11,236 nt of DNA from JBFXAN01 sp050184225 (lineage in GTDB: Bacteria > Chloroflexota > Dehalococcoidia > CAUJGQ01). The DNA is taken from assembly GCA_050184225.1 (NCBI GenBank), contig JBFXAN010000201.1, positions 1-11,236 on the forward strand, written 5' to 3'. The stretch's first letter is position 1; each line of letters starts with the position of its first letter. Positions 1-5,717 of the stretch are shown here, one piece after another. A program made the position numbers and the translations under genes. The notes under the pieces were generated by a model that did not search any database, was not told where the DNA came from, and saw only the letters and a program-made list of their open reading frames with translations.

Positions 1-90
1 TGGGTAGGGGGAGTTCTGTCGAGCGATGGTTGTGGTGGGTTGGGAAGGGCGTGGCCAAACGAGATACTGGCAGACCGCGTTAAACCATGA

Positions 91-131
91 CTCCCCCTTC
101 CCTGCGAGGGAAGGGGGCCGGGGGGTTAGGT
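91..131. repeat. GC-rich palindromic (REP-like) element upstream of kdpC
   Basis: An 11-bp perfect inverted repeat, CCCCCTTCCCT (93-103) and AGGGAAGGGGG (107-117), flanks a 3-nt GCG loop. It is followed by a G-rich tail (118-130) that runs up to the kdpC start. The shape (GC-rich perfect hairpin plus a conserved-looking G-rich flank) is that of REP-type intergenic repeats found in many copies in bacterial genomes; copy number here is unknown because only one copy is in the window. The rest of 1-136 holds no gene I can recognise. A TAG at 5-7 could end the preceding gene (kdpB would be expected), but too little sequence is left to tell. Confidence 0.6.
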
Positions 132-136
132 AAGCA

Positions 137-727
137 ATGGCCATCACACGCGACATCCGTACTGCGATCAGGATGACGGCCGCACTCGTCATCATCACCG
201 GCCTGCTCTATCCGCTGGTCGTCACCAGTGCGGCGCAGGTGCTTTTCAAGGATCGGGCCGGCGGCAGCTTGATCGAGCGTGACGGGGCCGTCGTCGGTTC
301 AACGTACATCGGCCAGGTCTTCACGCAGGACCAGTATTTCAGCGGGCGCATTTCGGCGGCCGGAGTAACGGAGGACAACCCAAACGGATACGATGCGCTC
401 GTCTCCGGCGCTTCCAACCTCGGTCCTACCAACCAGGTGCTGATCGACCGTGTTCAGGCGTCGATCGAGGCGATCGCCGCGCGCGAGGGTGTCGAACCGA
501 GCCGGATCCCCGCCGATGCGGTCTACGCCTCCGGCAGCGGGCTCGACCCGGACATTTCGCCGGAGTACGCGGAGATCCAGGTCGCGCGGGTGGCGCGTGT
601 CCGCGGCATCAGCGAGGAGTTGGTGCGCGCGCTCGTGCGCGAGCATACATCCGGACGCCAATTCGGTGTCCTCGGCGAGCCGCGGGTGAACGTGCTCAAG
701 CTCAACCTCGCGTTGGACGGACGGTAG
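137..727 (+). CDS. kdpC: KdpC, potassium-transporting ATPase subunit C
   Basis: This is the small subunit of the high-affinity KdpFABC K+ pump in the cytoplasmic membrane; KdpC supports ATP-driven K+ uptake by the KdpA/KdpB core. The 196-residue product has the family length. It has one N-terminal membrane helix (about residues 12-34, ending in the family YPL motif), then the conserved blocks GSLIERDGAVVGS (43-55), IGQVFT and YFSGR, SGASNLGPTN (90-99) and DPDISPEYA, and the C-terminal EHTSGRQFGVLGEPRVNVL block ending LNLALD. The ATG at 137 is chosen because the membrane helix follows directly and a weak AGGT (128-131) sits 5 nt upstream, in the tail of a palindromic repeat. The TAG stop overlaps the kdpD GTG start by one base, so the two are probably translationally coupled. 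kdpF, kdpA and kdpB should lie to the left, outside the window. Confidence 0.97.
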   Translation: MAITRDIRTAIRMTAALVIITGLLYPLVVTSAAQVLFKDRAGGSLIERDGAVVGSTYIGQVFTQDQYFSGRISAAGVTEDNPNGYDALVSGASNLGPTNQVLIDRVQASIEAIAAREGVEPSRIPADAVYASGSGLDPDISPEYAEIQVARVARVRGISEELVRALVREHTSGRQFGVLGEPRVNVLKLNLALDGR

Positions 728-1878
728 TGGATGGTGAGCGCGTCGATGCAGGCCGGCCGGACCCGGATGTCCTCCTCGCCAAGCTGAAGCGGGAGGAGAC
801 GCCGGTACGTGGCTGGCTGCGCATCTATCTGGGCATGGCGCCCGGCGTGGGGAAGACCTATGCCATGCTGCATGAGGGCGAGCGGCGCATGAAACGCCGG
901 TCGGCGGATGTGGTCGTCGGCTACGTCGAAACGTACGGCCGGCCGCTCACCATGCAGGCCGTGGATGGGCTCGAGGTGATTCCGCGCCGCACGATGCGCT
1001 ATCGCGGCGTGAGCGTCGAGGAGATGGATGCGGATGCGATCATCGCGCGACATCCTGATGTCGTCCTCGTCGACGAGCTTGCCCACACCAACACACCCGG
1101 CGCTGAGCGGGCGAAGCGCTGGCAGGATGTAGAAGCGATCCGCGATTGCGGCATCAATGTGATCTCGACGATGAACATCCAGCACCTGGAGAGCCTCAAC
1201 GATCTCGTCGAGAACATCACCGGCGTGCGCGTCCGCGAAACGGTTCCCGACCGGATCGTCGACGAGGCGCAGGAGATCGAACTGGTCGACATGTCGCCGG
1301 AGGCGCTGCGCTCGCGGATGCGCCACGGCAACGTCTATCCGCCGGTCCAGGCGGCGTTCGCCCTGGAGCATTTCTTCAAGGTGGAGAACCTGGCCGCGCT
1401 GCGCCGGCTCGCGCTGCACCGCACCGCCCAGGAGGTGGAGCATCAGGTCGAGCAATACATGCGTGACTTCGGCCGGGAGGGACTCGACACATCGGAACGC
1501 GTGCTCGTCGCCGTGACGCACCGGCCACTGGCGAAGACGCTGCTCCGGCGGGGATGGCGGATCGCCAGCGGCCTGCACGCCGAGATCCTTGCCGCACACG
1601 TCGATACCGGCGAACACCTCGACGCCGGCGAGCGCGCCGATCTCGACGCAAACCTGCGGCTCGCCGAAGACCTCGGCGCGGCTGTGGTTCGCCTTCAGGA
1701 GCGTGACATCGCATCGGCGATCGCCGCCTATGTCCGCGCTGAGCATGTTACCCAGGTGATCGTCGGCCACTCCGCCCGCCCCCGCTGGCAGACGCTGCTC
1801 CGCGGTTCGGTGATCGAGCGCCTGCTGCGCCTCCTGCCGGACGTGGATGTCCATGTCATCTCCGAACGCCAACGTTGA
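727..1878 (+). CDS. kdpD: Short KdpD: osmosensitive K+ channel sensor domain plus USP domain, no kinase
   Basis: The 383-residue protein matches only the cytoplasmic N-terminal half of KdpD. A KdpD sensor domain carries a Walker A motif GMAPGVGKT (36-44), a Walker B stretch VVLVDELAHTN (112-122) and the family block RWQDVEAIRDCGINVISTMN (131-150). A universal-stress-protein-like domain runs from about 258 (RVLVAVTHRP) to the end, with GHSARPR and GSVIERLL near its C-terminus. The transmembrane DUF4118 region, GAF domain and histidine kinase of full-length KdpD (about 900 residues) are absent, and the DNA after 1878 shows no continuation in any frame, so this looks like a genuine short form. 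Short KdpD proteins are known in cyanobacteria and Deinococcus, where they influence kdp expression without phosphorylating KdpE. The start is GTG 727, which overlaps the kdpC TAG; its SD is poor. No kdpE follows. I see no clear SxS/FTAxY c-di-AMP motif of the staphylococcal type. Confidence 0.93.
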   Translation: MDGERVDAGRPDPDVLLAKLKREETPVRGWLRIYLGMAPGVGKTYAMLHEGERRMKRRSADVVVGYVETYGRPLTMQAVDGLEVIPRRTMRYRGVSVEEMDADAIIARHPDVVLVDELAHTNTPGAERAKRWQDVEAIRDCGINVISTMNIQHLESLNDLVENITGVRVRETVPDRIVDEAQEIELVDMSPEALRSRMRHGNVYPPVQAAFALEHFFKVENLAALRRLALHRTAQEVEHQVEQYMRDFGREGLDTSERVLVAVTHRPLAKTLLRRGWRIASGLHAEILAAHVDTGEHLDAGERADLDANLRLAEDLGAAVVRLQERDIASAIAAYVRAEHVTQVIVGHSARPRWQTLLRGSVIERLLRLLPDVDVHVISERQR

Positions 1879-1882
1879 TCTG

Positions 1883-1891
1883 TGGTATAGT
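1883..1891 (+). promoter_or_regulatory. Candidate extended -10 promoter for rpsU
   Basis: TGGTATAGT is a TGn extended -10 followed by TATAGT (5 of 6 to TATAAT, 1886-1891), 5 bp after the kdpD stop. No convincing -35 is present 16-18 bp upstream, which is acceptable for extended -10 promoters. It would start transcription near 1897 and give a leader of about 240 nt before the rpsU start. Confidence 0.4.
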
Positions 1892-1896
1892 GAAGC

Positions 1897-2135
1897 GGTT
1901 CGTGGCCGTGCTCTCGTGCCCCTTCTGCTGCCGTCCTCAGGCATGGCATCCAGCAGGTCGATTGTCGAAGCGGTTCCGGCAACGTGACGGTCATCCACGG
2001 CCGGGCCGCCGTCGGCCTTGCGCCTCCGCTCCGGCCGTCGCGAACAACGCAATGCTGCTCGAAGCGGCGAGCATCCATACAATTTCGGCTGACGAAGGCC
2101 GGCCGGCCGGCAGCCGAATGGAGAGGTGGACGTAC
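1897..2135 (+). promoter_or_regulatory. Long rpsU 5' leader with stem-loops
   Basis: This stretch of about 240 bp between kdpD and rpsU has no convincing gene. Two stem-loops are visible. GCTCG (2057-2061) and CGAGC (2068-2072) flank AAGCGG. TTCGGCTG (2084-2091) and CAGCCGAA (2111-2118) form a perfect 8-bp stem around a 19-nt loop that contains the self-complementary GGCCGGCCGGCCGG. The second stem ends just before the SD-like GGAGAGGTGG (2120-2129). GAAGCGG occurs three times (1892, 1967, 2061). The placement suggests a leader that could modulate rpsU translation, but this is inference. Confidence 0.35.
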
Positions 2136-2342
2136 ATGCCATATGTCACGGCCCGCGAGGGCGAAAATGGAGAGGCGCTGGTCAGCCGGTTCACCAAGCT
2201 GGTACAGCGCGACGGTGTCTTGCGCGAGTTCAAGCGCCGCCGTCACTTCGTCTCCAAGTCCCAGATGCGCCGGATCGCGCTGCAAAAGGCAGCCCGCAAG
2301 CGCGCCCGCCGCGCGGCCCGCCGTCCTATCCGCCGTGACTGA
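2136..2342 (+). CDS. rpsU: 30S ribosomal protein S21
   Basis: This 68-residue, strongly basic protein has the S21 signature. VSRFTKLVQRDGVLREFKRRRHFVSKSQMRR (16-46) corresponds to the family RRFKRxxEKxGILxExRRRxxYEKPSxKR pattern, and an Arg-rich tail ARKRARRAARRPIRRD follows. S21 binds the 30S platform near the 3' end of 16S rRNA and takes part in translation initiation. The ATG at 2136 has AGGTGG (2124-2129) 6 nt upstream; the open frame extends further 5' but lacks S21 similarity there. The gene appears to be monocistronic, with a candidate promoter after kdpD and a terminator-like hairpin 32 nt downstream. Confidence 0.95.
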   Translation: MPYVTAREGENGEALVSRFTKLVQRDGVLREFKRRRHFVSKSQMRRIALQKAARKRARRAARRPIRRD

Positions 2343-2373
2343 GCGATCCGCCTCGCACGGAGAACACCGCATG

Positions 2374-2400
2374 GAGCACCTTGTGGCGAGGTGCTCTGTT
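2374..2400 (+). terminator. Stem-loop after rpsU, probable terminator
   Basis: GAGCACCT (2374-2381) and AGGTGCTC (2389-2396) form a perfect 8-bp stem with a 7-nt loop, followed by the short T-rich TGTT. The position 32 nt after the rpsU stop fits an intrinsic terminator, but the T tract is weak. The remaining sequence to 2590 has no gene; it holds a small GGGAA-TCG-TTCCC inverted repeat at 2476-2488 of unknown meaning. Confidence 0.5.
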
Positions 2401-2596
2401 GCGATCTCCGACCCGTAGCCGAACTCACTACGCGGCGGACCCTTCCGCTTCACCCTCCTGGGCGCTACTCTGCGCGGGAATCGTTCCCTGTCGTGTGTGG
2501 AACGCCCGGCCGTGCCGCAACGCGCGACCGGAATCACGACGGGCAACCATACCCCATGGATGCTCGCTACCGGGTGTATCGGAGAGGAAGACATTG

Positions 2597-3130
2597 GTGA
2601 GTCAACAGACAGCAGACCAGATCATGTTCCTGCGCAATCTGCGGGCGGTGCGGGAGTATACTTCGGAGCCGGTTCCTGAGGATGCGCTGCGCGATATCCT
2701 CGAAGTTGGGCGCTGGTCAGGGAGCGCCAGCAATCGACAGCCGGTCGAGCTTGTGGTCGTCCGCGACCCGGCGATCATGCAGACGATCGCCGAACACGGC
2801 GTTCGGGCGGCCGCCGGCGCCCCGCTGGCGCTGCTCGTCGTGACACCGGGCGATCCGGAGCGCCGGGATCTGGAGTTGTTCGACAACGGACGGTTGGTCG
2901 AGCGGTTGTTACTCGCGGCCAAGGCGCATGGCCTCGGCTCGAATATCAGCACGTTGAAGGGGGACGGTCCCGACCTCGTCAAGCAGAAGCTTGGCATTCC
3001 CGCCGAGCGTGGGGTGTGGACCGTGGTCACGATCGGTAACATCGACCAGGAGGCGCGCAAAGCCCGCGCGCAAAGCCCTACTGCCGGCCGCAAGTCACGC
3101 GATGACTTCGTTCACTGGGACCAATATTAG
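2597..3130 (+). CDS. Nitroreductase-family FMN oxidoreductase
   Basis: This 177-residue protein is of the nitroreductase-like fold, whose members use FMN and NAD(P)H to reduce nitro compounds, quinones, flavins or related substrates in the cytoplasm. The family N-terminus LRAVREYTSEPVPEDALRDI (15-34) holds the FMN-phosphate-contacting Arg residues. It is followed by GRWSGSASNRQPVELVVV (38-55), with the conserved SxxNxQP loop. The helical NGRLVERLLLAAKAHGLGSN segment (97-116) and the terminal GRKSRDDFVHWDQY, typical of small bacterial members, complete it. GTG 2597 is preceded by GGAGAGG (2581-2587) at 9 nt; an adjacent in-frame TTG at 2594 is an equally possible start. The open frame reaches back to 2381 but that part is not nitroreductase-like. 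The physiological substrate cannot be read from the sequence. Confidence 0.88.
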   Translation: MSQQTADQIMFLRNLRAVREYTSEPVPEDALRDILEVGRWSGSASNRQPVELVVVRDPAIMQTIAEHGVRAAAGAPLALLVVTPGDPERRDLELFDNGRLVERLLLAAKAHGLGSNISTLKGDGPDLVKQKLGIPAERGVWTVVTIGNIDQEARKARAQSPTAGRKSRDDFVHWDQY

Positions 3131-3153
3131 GAACCACGGACTGATCCTACGAG

Positions 3154-3213
3154 TGGCCCGTCGAACGTCCGCCTGACGGTTTCGATTGCCTCAGACGGAC
3201 GTTCGACGGGCCA
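3154..3213. terminator. Long inverted repeat between convergent genes, probable bidirectional terminator
   Basis: Two 23-nt arms (3154-3176 and 3191-3213) are complementary except for one C/A mismatch and enclose a 14-nt loop. The arms start TGGCCCGTCGAACGTCC and end GGACGTTCGACGGGCCA. The repeat sits between the nitroreductase stop (3130) and the stop of the minus-strand GlsB-like gene (3230), the expected place for a shared terminator. Neither side carries a clear U tract, so it may instead be a palindromic repeat element. Confidence 0.5.
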
Positions 3214-3229
3214 TGTGCGGGCGCTATCG

Positions 3230-3496
3230 TCAGACAGTTGAGCGGCGGCCCGCGAGCATCCGGTATCCGCCCAGGAGAATGAGGGCGCCGACGACCGCGA
3301 TGATGATGCCGCCGATATCGAAGTCGCCGTAGCTGTCGTTGCCGGTCAGCAGGTTCCAGATGAACCCGCCGATCAGGGCGCCGGCGATGCCGATCACGAT
3401 CGTGAGGATGATCCCGCCCGGATCGTCGCCCGGCATGATTGCCTTGGCAATCGCGCCCGCGACGAGACCGAGGAGGATCCATATGATGATTGCCAT
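3230..3496 (-). CDS. GlsB/YeaQ/YmgE family small membrane protein
   Basis: This 88-residue hydrophobic protein has three predicted membrane helices (about 2-19, 28-47 and 61-81) with the family pattern. It starts IIIWILLGLVAGAIAKAIMPGDDPGG, follows with ILTIVIGIAGALIGGFIWNLL, and closes with DIGGIIIAVVGALILLGGYR. The family, also called transglycosylase-associated protein, is widespread and often stress-induced; its biochemical function is unsettled. The ATG at 3496 is chosen over an in-frame codon at 3517 because AAAGGAG lies 7 nt upstream of it and the first helix starts at once. The gene is monocistronic and converges on the nitroreductase gene. The 139 bp between it and the amidohydrolase stop at 3636 show no further gene, and I find no strong promoter there. 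Confidence 0.9.
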   Translation of the reverse strand: MAIIIWILLGLVAGAIAKAIMPGDDPGGIILTIVIGIAGALIGGFIWNLLTGNDSYGDFDIGGIIIAVVGALILLGGYRMLAGRRSTV

Positions 3497-3635
3497 CGTG
3501 CCGCTCCTTTGCTCCACGTGGGCGGGACTGGCGCCGCCTCTTTTGCAGTCACAGCATCAGCGTGCAACGTGCTCAAGGCGATGATGCTCTCGGAGTAGAC
3601 GTGCCGTCAACGGGTGTTATGTTTCTCGCTCGAAC

Positions 3636-5012
3636 TTACCGATCGAGCACCTGACACGGCTGACCCTGCGCTTCCAGCGACCGCTGTCCGGCCGGAGTTG
3701 TGAGGAATCGGGCGCCACGTCCGACCGGCACGCCATCGACCATGATCAGGTCGCCGCCGGCGATGCCCAGTACCGCGCGTCCCGCCTGGAGATCGAGCAC
3801 CGTGATATCGGCGTCGGCGCCGGCGCCAAGGTGGCCCTTGCTCGAGACGCCGAGCATCGCCGCCGGATTGACGCTGGTCTTGCGGACAAAGTCATCCAGG
3901 CGCAGCGCTCCGGCGCGCACAAGCGGCAACCCTTGTTCGACGATCACATTGCGCGGGATCGCGCCGCCGTCCGTGCTGATCGCATCGACGATAAAGGCGC
4001 CGCCGCCATCCTTGGCGGACGCCATGATCAACGACGCAACCGGCGGGTTCACAGGAAAACTCAGCCCGACCCGCGTGCCGCGCTCCCGCCAGAGCGTCTC
4101 GGCGTCGGCGCCGCCGACCAACACGGTCTCGCCGCCGATCGTGGTCTGCACCTGTGCCCAGCCGGCGAGGATCGCCTCGGCCAGGCCGTTCTCGGATGGC
4201 TCGAATCCGCCCATCTCCAGGCATGTCTTCGTGACGTTGCTCGCGGGAATGCCGCCGTCGCAGGCGCCGCTCGTACCGTTCAGGATCGAGAGGTATGACT
4301 CCGAACGCACATTCGGCGCCGACTCCACCGCCCGCAGCGCCCGATGGGATTCCCCCACCGGGTCACCGGTTCGCTGCCCGCGACAGTATGAATTGACGTG
4401 CGCGACGTGGAGCGGCAGCCCCTCCGCCAGTTGAATCAACTCCTCCAGCCCATCGATGTCGCTGCCGTGTTCCGTCGTGCCGGCGTGGACGGCGACATAG
4501 GCGCCCTGTTCGGCGGCGGCGCGGATCGTGCGGGCGGTCGCGTTGGGGGTCAGCGGATAGTGTCCGCCCAGGACCTTCACGCCGAGCGCGCCCCGCTCCC
4601 GCGCGCGGAGAATCAGATCAGCCAGCTCCGGATGCGCCGGATCGGGACCGCCGACCGTCGCACCGGGGATGACCGGTTCGAGGAAGGCGATCGTCAGTCC
4701 CGCACCGGCCTCGGCCGCGCCACGGACCAGACTCTCCGCGTCGCCGGCCAGGTCCAGCACCGTGGTTACGCCGGCCCGTGCCACCATTCGATGACCATTG
4801 ACGCCATCCGGACCGGAGAGGTGCACGTGGGTATCGATGATCCCAGGGATCACAGCCCGGCCGCTGCAATCGATCACGGTCGCGGCCCGCGCGGATGCGG
4901 CGTTGTGACCGACTGCGACGATCCGTCCATCCTCGATCGCCAGGTCAAGGACAGCATCGACGCCGTGGCGGGGATCGACGATCCGGCCGCCGGTGAGTAT
5001 CATGCGCGTCAT
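3636..5012 (-). CDS. Metal-dependent amidohydrolase-superfamily protein
   Basis: This 458-residue cytosolic hydrolase has the dihydroorotase/hydantoinase/deacetylase-like TIM-barrel layout. An N-terminal beta-sandwich part MILTGGRIVDP..DLAIEDGRIVAVG leads to PGIIDTHVHLSG with metal ligands H62 and H64. K146 (GVKVLGGHY) is the likely carboxylated lysine, H176 (AVHAGT) and H205 (HVAHVNSY) are further ligands, and D348 (AISTDGG) is the catalytic aspartate. NPAAMLGVSSKGHLGAGADADITVLDL is the usual C-terminal return of the sandwich domain. The full motif set implies an active enzyme on a cyclic or N-acyl amide. The substrate is unknown; the ISTDGGAIPRN segment differs from classic dihydroorotase, and enamidase- or D-aminoacylase-like activity is conceivable. 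ATG 5012 follows AGAGGA at 7 nt; the ATG at 5003 is possible. It stands alone, and its upstream 200 bp contain a large inverted repeat. Confidence 0.85.
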   Translation of the reverse strand: MTRMILTGGRIVDPRHGVDAVLDLAIEDGRIVAVGHNAASARAATVIDCSGRAVIPGIIDTHVHLSGPDGVNGHRMVARAGVTTVLDLAGDAESLVRGAAEAGAGLTIAFLEPVIPGATVGGPDPAHPELADLILRARERGALGVKVLGGHYPLTPNATARTIRAAAEQGAYVAVHAGTTEHGSDIDGLEELIQLAEGLPLHVAHVNSYCRGQRTGDPVGESHRALRAVESAPNVRSESYLSILNGTSGACDGGIPASNVTKTCLEMGGFEPSENGLAEAILAGWAQVQTTIGGETVLVGGADAETLWRERGTRVGLSFPVNPPVASLIMASAKDGGGAFIVDAISTDGGAIPRNVIVEQGLPLVRAGALRLDDFVRKTSVNPAAMLGVSSKGHLGAGADADITVLDLQAGRAVLGIAGGDLIMVDGVPVGRGARFLTTPAGQRSLEAQGQPCQVLDR

Positions 5013-5114
5013 GCTTGCATCCTCTCGGGAGCACTGTACGCGTCGGATGACGGGGGCGGTAGGTTTGAATGCCGAGGGCGGGCAACGACAGAGTCAGAGG
5101 TTTGTTCGCGATAG

Positions 5115-5194
5115 CCTGGGAGCGCGGGCTTCCAGCCCGCATCGCGATGATTGGAAGCAGGATGACGGGCGGGCTGGAAGCCCGCGCTCCCAGG
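5115..5194. repeat. Perfect 26-bp inverted repeat made of two REP-like hairpins
   Basis: The arms at 5115-5140 and 5169-5194 are perfect reverse complements, separated by 28 bp. Each arm contains its own hairpin: GCGGGCT-TCC-AGCCCGC on the left and GCGGGCT-GGA-AGCCCGC on the right. A nested pair of inverted REP units like this resembles BIME-type repeats or a small non-autonomous palindromic element. It lies between the amidohydrolase start (5012) and the end of the minus-strand small protein gene (5224), where it could end transcription from the latter. The rest of 5013-5223 shows no gene. Confidence 0.85.
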
Positions 5195-5223
5195 GGCGTC
5201 ACACAGAACGCGGCGGCATCGGC

Positions 5224-5505
5224 TTACATCCAGAATCGGAGCGCGGACAGGGCGGCGAGGGCGACGCCGGAGAGCACGACCAGATCATACATCCGGCGGG
5301 AGATCGTCGCGCGCTCCGGCTCGGTGAGGGCGAGCACAGCGCGCACCTGGCCGAGCGCGTAGGTATGGCCATCGACCTGGATCTCACCGGGAAGGGAGGC
5401 AAGCGACACGGTCCCTTCATGAACATGGGTGCCGCCGCAGGCAGGGCATTGGACCATCAATTGGCATCGACGCCCAAGCAACGGGCTCACATCTGTTTTA
5501 CGCAC
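5224..5505 (-). CDS. Small uncharacterised protein with CxxC/His cluster and C-terminal membrane helix
   Basis: I do not recognise this 93-residue protein. Residues 19-29 read VQCPACGGTHV with a following H, giving C20, C23, H27 and H29, a half zinc-ribbon or metal-site look (C14 is nearby). A middle section has VDGHTYALGQVRAVLALTEPERATISRRM. One hydrophobic segment at about 73-91 (YDLVVLSGVALAALSALRFW) would anchor it by its C-terminus. GTG 5505 is the chosen start, with GAGAGA about 8 nt upstream; an in-frame Met at residue 17 lacks an SD. It is divergent from the metallo-hydrolase gene, across a region with two operator-like palindromes. It is probably real, because the reading frame gives a coherent cysteine motif and membrane anchor, but small GC-rich frames can mislead. 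Confidence 0.6.
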   Translation of the reverse strand: MRKTDVSPLLGRRCQLMVQCPACGGTHVHEGTVSLASLPGEIQVDGHTYALGQVRAVLALTEPERATISRRMYDLVVLSGVALAALSALRFWM

Positions 5506-5552
5506 GGTATCATCTCTCTACGATCGCAGGGGTAGCACACGGTTCCGAGTAG

Positions 5553-5570
5553 TTGTGAAACTCTTCACGA
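5553..5570. promoter_or_regulatory. Operator-like palindrome 1
   Basis: TTGTGAAACTCTTCACGA has GTGAA and TTCAC as perfect 5-bp arms around ACTC. It shares the TTGTGAA-N4-TT-x-AC-x-A layout of the site at 5603-5620. It overlaps the start side of the candidate minus-strand promoter for the gene at 5224-5505. Confidence 0.4.
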
Positions 5571-5598
5571 GTGTATCACATCAGACCCCGGAATCCAA
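5570..5598 (-). promoter_or_regulatory. Candidate minus-strand promoter for the small CxxC protein gene
   Basis: Read on the minus strand, TTGGAT (5598-5593), a 17-bp spacer and TACACT (5575-5570) with a TGA extension form an extended -10 promoter. Transcription would begin near 5563, about 58 nt before the GTG at 5505. The two palindromes lie on either side of it. The -35 match is modest. Confidence 0.35.
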
Positions 5599-5602
5599 GT
5601 GT

Positions 5603-5620
5603 TTGTGAACGCGTTAACAA
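5603..5620. promoter_or_regulatory. Operator-like palindrome 2 (LacI-type pattern)
   Basis: TTGTGAACGCGTTAACAA is an 18-bp palindrome with 8 of 9 pairs matching and a central CG. The AACGCGTT core is typical of LacI/GalR-family operators (known pattern), though no such regulator gene is in the window. Its centre is 50 bp from that of the site at 5553-5570. Confidence 0.5.
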
Positions 5621-5717
5621 GAAGTTCATCCCACTGACCGGACGGCCGCCATTGGTCCGCGACACCGGTGCCGTCGCGCCGTCGATTGGCTGTCACACGC
5701 AGCCCAAGGAGCACGAG

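Noticed and set aside
1..60. Possible G-quadruplex in the G-rich stretch
   Set aside because: Only three GGG runs lie close together (37-49); the fourth is too distant for a convincing motif.
523..2142. 539-residue open frame on the minus strand
   Set aside because: It is antisense to kdpC, kdpD and the rpsU leader, has His/Arg/Asp-rich composition typical of GC-bias shadow frames, and shows no recognisable domain.
5571..5717. N-terminal extension of the MBL-fold protein
   Set aside because: The frame is open but lacks an SD and spans the operator-like palindrome; ATG 5718 has AAGGAG at ideal spacing.
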